From Oscillospiraceae bacterium (GTDB lineage: Bacteria > Bacillota > Clostridia > Oscillospirales > Ruminococcaceae), in NCBI GenBank assembly GCA_019413245.1, contig DXNX01000040.1, forward strand, positions 1 through 18,842: DNA of 18,842 bases, in the 5' to 3' direction. Below the pieces are notes generated by a model. That model was not told where the DNA came from and searched no databases. It was given only the letters and a program-made list of their open reading frames with translations. Positions 13,775-18,842 of the stretch are shown here, piece after piece. The position numbers were made by a program, and so were the translations under genes. How positions within the stretch are numbered: position 1 is the first letter of the stretch; the number at the start of each line of letters is the position of its first letter.

Positions 13775-16002
13775 TGTCCGTCCGCCTCCGTCATGTACCG
13801 GTCCAGACAGGCCAGCATCACATCGGCCCGCTTGTCCAGGTATTCGCTTACAATGTCCGCCTGGCGGTCCCAGTCTTCCATGGTGAACTCCCAGCCCGAA
13901 GCCTCCGTACCGGTGAGGGTCTCGGCCAACGGCGCCAGGGGGGTGGTCTCCACCTTCAGCCGGGCCAGGTCCCGCTCCACCTCCGGGCGCAGCAGGTCCA
14001 CCCACGCATCAAAGGCGGGGCCGATGTTCTCCGGGGCGTAGGTAGTGGCCATCTCGGCCCGGAACTCCGCCGCAAACCGGTCCCGGAAGTCCGGGTCCTG
14101 CCACAGCTTCTGGAACAGGTTGTCAATGACCGAGTACCAGGGAGAATTTTCGCAGTTTTCAAAGGAGAAGTCGTTCTCCAAAAGGTAGGCGAAGGGGTCC
14201 ACCTCGTAGTCGATGAGGGTGGCGTCCAGGTCGTTGAGCAAAAACCGCCAGCGGCCGTCGGCGTAGGGATTGTCCTCGTCCACCACAGCGCTCTTCCACA
14301 AAATGGAGTTGTTGCCGCCGTTGTACATACCGTCGGCGTTGTAGGTGTACATCTGGGCGATGGTGTACCGGATGTACTCGTCCACATCCACGTTGGCCTC
14401 CACCCAGGCTTTGCCTTCTTCGGTGGTGGCGTCCAGGGCGTCCACCCCCAGGCCGAAGGCGCTTTTCTCCGGCTGGGCGGTCTCGTCGTCGGTGGTGCCG
14501 GGGCAGATCAGGTCCTTTTCCTGGATGCCGTAATGCCGCAGGAAGAAGTCGGCGTTCTTGCTTTCCCGGATGGTGTACACGCCCCAGTATTCGTCCTGCA
14601 GGAACAGGGTCACGGGGACGTTGTACTGGCAGCCCACGTCGGTATCATACAGGTAGTTGGACAAAAAAGCGTCCTGGTGCAGGGCCGGGTAGACGGTGCC
14701 GTTGCCCATGCCCCGCAGCACCAAAGTATCCAGGGCGTCGCCGCCGGGGGCCGCGTCCAGAATGTCCGCTGTGGCGTCATTCTGCAGTTTCAGGTGCAGG
14801 TTTTTCTGCTGTACGCCCTGGCGGCTCCATCCGCCGGAGATGCGCACGGTGGTTTCCCCCTGCCAGACATCGCTGCCGTCGGGGGCCAAAATTTGCAGCC
14901 GTCCGTCCACCTTTTCGCTGCCGTTGAAGTTGCCCTGGGGGCTTTCGGCACCGTATTTCTGCATGGTGTAGTAGGTCTGCCCCGCCACATAGATGCCCTC
15001 CGGCCCGAACAGGTCGTCGGCCTCGCAGGTCAGGCTGACCACCGGCAGACTGCCGGAGTCCACCCCCACCCAGTAAGTCTGCACGCGCACCGCTTCGCCC
15101 AGGGTCCCGTCCTTCCACAGCCGGGCGGTGACGGTGGTGGCCTTATCCACCGGGTCGGGGGCGCAGCGGTAGGCATACTCCATCAGCCAGCCGTCATGCA
15201 GCACGGTGGGCAGGCTCACATATTCATTTTCCTCCCCGGCCCGGCTCTTGATGGAGATGGGCCCGGTGTACACGGGGGAATCGGTATCCGGCACGCTGCC
15301 GTCCAGGGTGTACAGAATGACGGCGTCCGGGTCGTCCGCAGACAGGGTCAGCTGAAATTCGTCCTCATAAAAGCCCGCCGGGGCGGAGAATTCCACCGCG
15401 CCCAAGTCGGCGGGCAGGACCGTTTCCTCCAGGAAATCCAGGCTGTTGGCCGCGCCGGGGGTGGGCCCGGTGAGCACCCCCACCCGGTCGGCACTGCCGG
15501 GCAGACGCCCGTAGGTCAGGTCATATTCCATGGCGGGGTATTCCAGCGTATCCACGGTGGTGCCGTCCGGCGCGGTGAGGACCAGGGTCTCCCCGCTGCG
15601 GGACAGGGAAAATTTTGCGTGCAGGGTCCCCGCGGCGTCAAACCCGTCCTGCCCGTCCGCAAAGACCAGCAGGATATTGTTGGCGCCGCCGCCCAGCACC
15701 GTGCCTTCGGGGAAGGTCCAGCGGAAAGGCCGGTCGGGGTCATCGCTCAGGCCCCAGCCGTCCAGCGTGATGTCCTGCCCGGACACGTTGATGAGCTCCA
15801 CCCAGTCGCCGGTGTTGCCGTCGGCGTCGGTGATGCCGGTCAGATTCTTGGCGCACACCTCATTGATGAGCACCGTGGCCCCGGCATACCCGTCGGCGCC
15901 GGGGGCTTCGGCCAGGCGTCCCGCGGCCGCGGCCAGCAATGCCGCCAGGGCCGCCAGCGGCAGCAGCACCGCCAGGACGGTTTTGTACCAGGGGCGGTTC
16001 AT
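13771..16002 (-). CDS. Membrane-anchored CotH-type kinase with lamin-tail and chitobiase-like domains
   Basis: A 743-residue protein whose N-terminus is a signal anchor or signal peptide (hydrophobic 8-27), so most of it should lie outside the membrane. Next come a lamin-tail domain (about 43-155: VLINEVCAKN, DWVELINVSG, LDGWGLSDD), a chitobiase/hexosaminidase C-terminal-like domain (about 205-310: ILYTLDGSVPDTDSPVYTGP), and a CotH kinase domain (about 318-740). CotH features are RISGGWSRQGVQQKNLHLKL (387-406, with candidate nucleotide-binding Lys400), GVYTIRESKN (474-483) and LLNDLDATL (588-596) with Asp591/Asp593 as likely metal ligands. CotH of Bacillus spores phosphorylates coat proteins on serine; the target here is unknown. 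It overlaps both neighbours by four bases, so it is coupled to DUF4956 and VTC genes. Confidence 0.9.
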   Translation of the reverse strand: MNRPWYKTVLAVLLPLAALAALLAAAAGRLAEAPGADGYAGATVLINEVCAKNLTGITDADGNTGDWVELINVSGQDITLDGWGLSDDPDRPFRWTFPEGTVLGGGANNILLVFADGQDGFDAAGTLHAKFSLSRSGETLVLTAPDGTTVDTLEYPAMEYDLTYGRLPGSADRVGVLTGPTPGAANSLDFLEETVLPADLGAVEFSAPAGFYEDEFQLTLSADDPDAVILYTLDGSVPDTDSPVYTGPISIKSRAGEENEYVSLPTVLHDGWLMEYAYRCAPDPVDKATTVTARLWKDGTLGEAVRVQTYWVGVDSGSLPVVSLTCEADDLFGPEGIYVAGQTYYTMQKYGAESPQGNFNGSEKVDGRLQILAPDGSDVWQGETTVRISGGWSRQGVQQKNLHLKLQNDATADILDAAPGGDALDTLVLRGMGNGTVYPALHQDAFLSNYLYDTDVGCQYNVPVTLFLQDEYWGVYTIRESKNADFFLRHYGIQEKDLICPGTTDDETAQPEKSAFGLGVDALDATTEEGKAWVEANVDVDEYIRYTIAQMYTYNADGMYNGGNNSILWKSAVVDEDNPYADGRWRFLLNDLDATLIDYEVDPFAYLLENDFSFENCENSPWYSVIDNLFQKLWQDPDFRDRFAAEFRAEMATTYAPENIGPAFDAWVDLLRPEVERDLARLKVETTPLAPLAETLTGTEASGWEFTMEDWDRQADIVSEYLDKRADVMLACLDRYMTEADGQ

Positions 16003-16673
16003 CCGATGCTTTCCCCGCTGTAACTCACCAGGTTGACGCTGTCCACACCGGCGCAGGCGTTCACGGCCTCCACCAGTTCGTGTTCGTACTTGCTTTTCAG
16101 CCGCAGTTCAAAGGTGACTTCGTCGCTGCCGGCGCTGCGGCTGCGCATGCGCAGTCTGGCGGTGCGGGTCTTGGCCTGGATGGCCTTCTGCACCCCGTCC
16201 AGGTCCAGCGCCCCGTCCTTGCCCCGGACCACCAGCAGGAAACTCACCGAATCATACAGGTCCAGGTTGGCCACAGCCAGCACAATGGCGATGAGCACGC
16301 TGCCCAGCACCCCGGCCACATAGAACTCGCTGCCGCAGGCCAGGCCGATGCTGACGGCCCAGAACAGGAAAGCGATGTCCCGGGGTTCCTTGATGGCGGT
16401 ACGGAAACGGATGATGGACAAGCTGCCCACCATGCCCAGGCTCAGCGCCAGGTTGGTGCCGATGATCATCATGACCACCGTGGTGATGAGCACGATGAGG
16501 ATGAGGGTGAGGTTGAAGTTTTTGGAATACAGGGTGCCGCGGTAGGTGCCGCGGTAGACGAAATAGATAAAGACGCCCAGTACCAGGGCCATCAGCAGCG
16601 AAAAACACATCTGCTGTATCGAAACGCTGGTATTAGTCTCCAGCAGGTATTCCAGAATCTGACGTTTGCTCAT
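15999..16673 (-). CDS. DUF4956 membrane protein
   Basis: A 224-residue protein of the DUF4956 family, whose function is unknown. Membrane segments are about 22-40, 53-72, 74-90 and two between 99 and 137. The family hallmark RFRTAIKEPRDIAFLFWAV is at 89-107. The C-terminal part (about 140-224) is soluble, basic in its middle (RTARLRMRSR) and could fold as a small alpha/beta domain in the cytosol. ATG at 16673 is chosen over an in-frame TTG at 16682 because the Shine-Dalgarno site is ten bases from the former and only one from the latter. It is the first gene of the operon and overlaps the CotH gene by ATGA. Families of this kind are often found beside VTC and CotH genes, which supports a joint role. 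Confidence 0.88.
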   Translation of the reverse strand: MSKRQILEYLLETNTSVSIQQMCFSLLMALVLGVFIYFVYRGTYRGTLYSKNFNLTLILIVLITTVVMMIIGTNLALSLGMVGSLSIIRFRTAIKEPRDIAFLFWAVSIGLACGSEFYVAGVLGSVLIAIVLAVANLDLYDSVSFLLVVRGKDGALDLDGVQKAIQAKTRTARLRMRSRSAGSDEVTFELRLKSKYEHELVEAVNACAGVDSVNLVSYSGESIG

Positions 16674-16683
16674 CTTGGCCAAG

Positions 16684-16690
16684 CTCCTTC
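16684..16690 (-). promoter_or_regulatory. Shine-Dalgarno site deciding the DUF4956 start
   Basis: GAAGGAG on the minus strand ends one base before an in-frame TTG and ten bases before ATG at 16673, so the ATG is the workable start. Confidence 0.7.
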
Positions 16691-16721
16691 TCCGGGGGTC
16701 CCGAGTGTGATAGTATGCCGT

Positions 16722-16750
16722 ATTATAGCATTTTTACAGGGTTTTTACAA
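16722..16750 (-). promoter_or_regulatory. Strong promoter of the DUF4956-CotH-VTC operon
   Basis: On the minus strand TTGTAA (16745-16750) and TATAAT (16722-16727) are 17 bases apart, and TGC directly before the -10 makes it an extended -10. This is one of the best promoters in the window, so the operon is probably transcribed by the housekeeping sigma factor and need not be sporulation-specific. Confidence 0.8.
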
Positions 16751-16770
16751 TTCGCTTCCACCCTTTTTCC

Positions 16771-16802
16771 CAAACAAAAAGCGCCCTGCCGGAGCAGGAC
16801 GC
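16771..16802 (-). terminator. Terminator of the MATE gene
   Basis: On the minus strand GCGTCCTG (16802-16795) pairs with CAGGGCGC (16788-16781), with one G-T wobble and a six-base loop, then TTTTTGTTTG follows. Confidence 0.85.
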
Positions 16803-16825
16803 CGAAACCCGGGACAGGAACGGCC

Positions 16826-18229
16826 TCAGGCCGGTTCGCCGTGACCCGGTGCACCGCCGCCCGGGCTGGGCAGCGGGCAGTGGGTCAGGTACCAGGCAAA
16901 CAGTGCCGAGCTGATGGCCCAGGTGATGGGATAAGCCCAGAAAATGACCCCGATCTGGGGGATGAACCGCAGGGTGATGGTGATGTAGGTGATGCGCAGG
17001 GCACACCACACGGCCAGCATGACCACCATGGGCACCATGGGACGGCCCAGGCCGCGCAGGATGCCGGCGCTGCAATGGCTGAAGGCCAGCAGGCAGTAAA
17101 ACAGAGCCACGGTGCGGGCCTGCCGCACGCCGAAGGCGATGACCTCCGGTTCGGGGTTGAAGGCCCCGATGAGCCAGGGCGCCAGCAGGAACATGGCCAC
17201 GCCCACCCCCTCGGCCAGCAAAGCGGAGGTCAGGATGCCGAAGCGCATGCCCCGGCGCACCCGGTCCAGCTGCCCGGCGCCGATGTTCTGGCTGACAAAG
17301 GTGGCCAATGCCATGGCAAAGCAGGTCACGGGCAGAAAGGCGAAGCCCTCCACCTTGCTGTACGCGCCGCACCCGGCCATGGCCTGGGCGCCGAAAGAGT
17401 TGATGTTGGCCTGCACGATGACGTTGGCCAGGGAGATGACCGAGTTCTGCACCCCGGAAGGCACGCCCTGCACCACCACGGCCCGCAGGGTGGGGCCGTG
17501 GAACCGCACATCCCGCCAGCGCACGCCGTAGGCGGCCTTGGTCATGCTCAGTTTGCGGAAAGCCAGCACGGCGCTCACCGTCTGGGACAGGATGGTGGCC
17601 AGGGCGGCGGCCCCCACCCCCATGCCCAGCACGGCGATGAAGAACAGGTCCAGAATGACGTTGAGCACCGAGGCGGTGATCAGGTAGTACATGGGGCTGC
17701 GGCTGTCCCCCACCGACTGCAGGATACTGGCCCCCACATTGTACATGACCACGGCCAGGGAGCCCAGGAAATACATACGGAAATAGGCCACCGAGTTGGG
17801 CATGACTTCGGCGGGGGTGCCCATCCAGCGCAGGATCTGCGGGGTGAGCACCATGCCCACCACCGTGAGCACCACACCGGCGGCCAGGCCCAGGGCCACG
17901 GTGGTATGCACGGCCCGGCGCAGGGCGGTCTCATCTTTTGCGCCGTAATACCGGGCTACCAGCACCCCGGCGCCCAGGCTGACGCCGTTGACAAAGCCGG
18001 TGAGCAGGAAGATCAGACTGCCCGAAGACCCCACCGCGGCCAGGGCGTTGCCGCCCAGGAAGTTGCCCACGATGAGGGAGTCCACGGCGTTGTACAACTG
18101 CTGGAACAGGTTGCTGAAAAAGATGGGGATGGCAAACACCAGCATGCCCCGGGCCACACTGCCCTCGGTCAGGGAAACAGACTTTTTGTACACCTTTGTA
18201 CCACACACCTTATTTGAAACAATATGCAT
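16826..18229 (-). CDS. MATE-family multidrug efflux protein
   Basis: A 467-residue inner-membrane antiporter of the MATE/NorM-DinF group, which expels cationic drugs or other small molecules using a sodium or proton gradient. Two repeated halves of about six helices each are visible; the first opens FAIPIFFSNLFQQLYNAVDS (32-51) with the typical FQQLYN stretch, and the second opens around GVPSGVQNSVISLANVIVQA. The first ATG (18229) lies three bases after a good -10 box, so the transcript would begin at or after it. The true start may be a downstream GTG (18208 or 18193), which keeps the conserved SLTEGSVARGM region. The C-terminal tail is Pro/Gly-rich. Substrate is unknown. The gene is transcribed away from the ABC importer ATPase and stands alone. 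Confidence 0.93.
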   Translation of the reverse strand: MHIVSNKVCGTKVYKKSVSLTEGSVARGMLVFAIPIFFSNLFQQLYNAVDSLIVGNFLGGNALAAVGSSGSLIFLLTGFVNGVSLGAGVLVARYYGAKDETALRRAVHTTVALGLAAGVVLTVVGMVLTPQILRWMGTPAEVMPNSVAYFRMYFLGSLAVVMYNVGASILQSVGDSRSPMYYLITASVLNVILDLFFIAVLGMGVGAAALATILSQTVSAVLAFRKLSMTKAAYGVRWRDVRFHGPTLRAVVVQGVPSGVQNSVISLANVIVQANINSFGAQAMAGCGAYSKVEGFAFLPVTCFAMALATFVSQNIGAGQLDRVRRGMRFGILTSALLAEGVGVAMFLLAPWLIGAFNPEPEVIAFGVRQARTVALFYCLLAFSHCSAGILRGLGRPMVPMVVMLAVWCALRITYITITLRFIPQIGVIFWAYPITWAISSALFAWYLTHCPLPSPGGGAPGHGEPA

Positions 18230-18232
18230 TTA

Positions 18233-18261
18233 ATCCTAGCGCGCGGGCCTGACCTTGTCAA
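18233..18261 (-). promoter_or_regulatory. Promoter of the MATE gene
   Basis: On the minus strand a consensus TTGACA (18256-18261) and TAGGAT (18233-18238) are separated by 17 bases. The expected transcription start is near 18226, which falls just past the first ATG of the gene. Confidence 0.65.
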
Positions 18262-18280
18262 GCAAGGGAGCCGCCCGCGC
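18241..18280. repeat. GC inverted repeat around the MATE -35 box
   Basis: GCGCGGGC (18241-18248) and its exact complement GCCCGCGC (18273-18280) flank the -35 box of the MATE promoter and end one base before the -35 region of the divergent ATPase promoter. It could be an operator acting on both promoters, but in GC-rich DNA an 8-bp repeat can also occur by chance. Confidence 0.5.
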
Positions 18281-18309
18281 TTGTGGTGCCCCGGCAAATG
18301 CGGTATAAT
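18281..18309 (+). promoter_or_regulatory. Promoter of the sugar ABC ATPase gene
   Basis: A consensus TATAAT (18304-18309) lies 17 bases after TTGTGG (18281-18286), a -35 with only the TTG matching. The leader is about 28 bases, with AGGGGAGA at 18329-18336. Confidence 0.7.
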
Positions 18310-18343
18310 GGCTTCATACTGCTGTCACAGGGGAGATGTGTGC

Positions 18344-18842
18344 ATGAATATCAAACTGGTCGGCCTGACCAAGCGCTTTCCTGCCCGGGGCAAACGGGCG
18401 GCGGGCGAGGTCACGGCCGTGGATTCGCTGAGTTTCGAGGTGCCGGACGGCAAGCTGGTGGGTCTGCTGGGGCCTTCCGGCTGCGGCAAGAGCACCACCT
18501 TGAATATGATCTGCGGGCTGGAAACGCCCACCTCCGGCCAGATCTTCTTCGGGGAGGAGGATGTCACCGCCGCCCCGCCGGAACTGCGGGGTGTGGGCAT
18601 GGTGTTCCAGAACTATGCCCTGTACCCCCACCTGACGGTGCTGCAGAACATCACCTTCCCGCTGGAAAACCTGAAAGGCGCGCAGAAGCTGACCAAAGCC
18701 GAGATGCGCCGCCGCGCGCTGGAAACCGCCGCCCTGGTGCAGATCGAACCGCTGCTGGACCGCAAGCCGAAGGAACTGTCCGGCGGGCAGCAGCAGCGGG
18801 TCGCCATTGCCCGCGCGCTGGTCAAGGCGCCGCGGGTACTGC
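18344..18842 (+). CDS. Carbohydrate ABC importer ATPase (MalK/UgpC/MsmX type), 3' end cut by window
   Basis: The first 166 residues of a CUT1-type ATPase that powers sugar uptake. Walker A is GPSGCGKS (43-50), the Q-loop is MVFQNYALYPHLTV (86-99), a pattern typical of MalK-like proteins, and the signature LSGGQQQRVAIARAL (145-159) is complete. Walker B and the C-terminal regulatory OB domain lie beyond the window. An insert ARGKRAAGEV at 14-23 is slightly longer than usual. AGGGGAGA seven bases before ATG sets the start. It has its own promoter, divergent from the MATE gene. In Clostridia such ATPases are often stand-alone and shared by several sugar transporters. Confidence 0.92.
   Translation, partial: MNIKLVGLTKRFPARGKRAAGEVTAVDSLSFEVPDGKLVGLLGPSGCGKSTTLNMICGLETPTSGQIFFGEEDVTAAPPELRGVGMVFQNYALYPHLTVLQNITFPLENLKGAQKLTKAEMRRRALETAALVQIEPLLDRKPKELSGGQQQRVAIARALVKAPRVL

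Noticed and set aside
13775..14005. Upstream extension of the VTC-domain protein.
   Set aside because: It lies within the CotH gene in another frame, reads as low-complexity Gly/Pro/Ala, and ATG at 13774 forms an ATGA overlap with a Shine-Dalgarno site.
13774..16023. Open plus-strand frame of about 750 codons opposite the CotH gene.
   Set aside because: GC-rich coding DNA often leaves the antisense frame open. The frame shows no family motif and is rich in Gly, His, Val and Gln, while the minus frame has clear domains.
16715..18217. Open plus-strand frame of 500 codons opposite the MATE gene, rich in Gly, His and Gln.
   Set aside because: Antisense composition artefact; the minus frame has the MATE helices.

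Overview
The window is GC-rich, gene-dense DNA that reads as Clostridia of the Oscillospiraceae/Ruminococcaceae type (Faecalibacterium, Gemmiger or Subdoligranulum-like). The reasons are a SCIFF peptide with its radical SAM maturase (a clostridial hallmark), purine-rich Shine-Dalgarno sites with several TTG starts, sigma-A type promoters, hairpin plus T-tract terminators, and an intergenic palindrome of a kind I recall as dispersed in such genomes. The genus is inference. No tRNA, rRNA, CRISPR array or transposase was seen. Every gap over about 100 bases is described below.

Layout. (1) 1-3175, plus strand: the 3' part of an Orn/Lys/Arg-decarboxylase-like PLP enzyme, then the SCIFF precursor scfA and its maturase scfB. 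A promoter overlaps the decarboxylase stop codon, an internal hairpin terminator lies between scfA and scfB, and a strong terminator follows scfB. (2) 3176-3400: a gene-free stretch with nested inverted repeats, one probable dispersed palindrome and a terminator. (3) 3403-6304, minus strand: a small HD-domain hydrolase with its own promoter, and a two-gene operon of a His/Cys-rich G3E (CobW-type) GTPase and a P-loop protein with a YcgQ-like C-terminal domain. Together these two look like metal (probably zinc) handling.

(4) 6474-11100, plus strand: a complete Bce-type peptide-antibiotic sensing and detoxification module (response regulator, intramembrane-sensing kinase, ABC ATPase, large FtsX-like permease). 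A repeated half-site lies directly upstream of a weak promoter for the ABC pair, so the regulator probably activates the transporter. (5) 11179-12969: a three-domain M24B Xaa-Pro aminopeptidase, ending at a bidirectional terminator.

(6) 13070-16750, minus strand: a tightly coupled three-gene operon with two ATGA overlaps. It encodes a DUF4956 membrane protein, a membrane-anchored CotH-type kinase carrying lamin-tail and chitobiase-like domains, and a VTC-type polyphosphate polymerase domain protein. This is the best candidate for an under-described system. It could join polyphosphate chemistry in the cytosol to phosphorylation outside the membrane, but that function is inference. (7) 16771-18842: a MATE efflux protein (minus) and, divergent from it, the start of a sugar-type ABC importer ATPase (plus), cut by the window edge.
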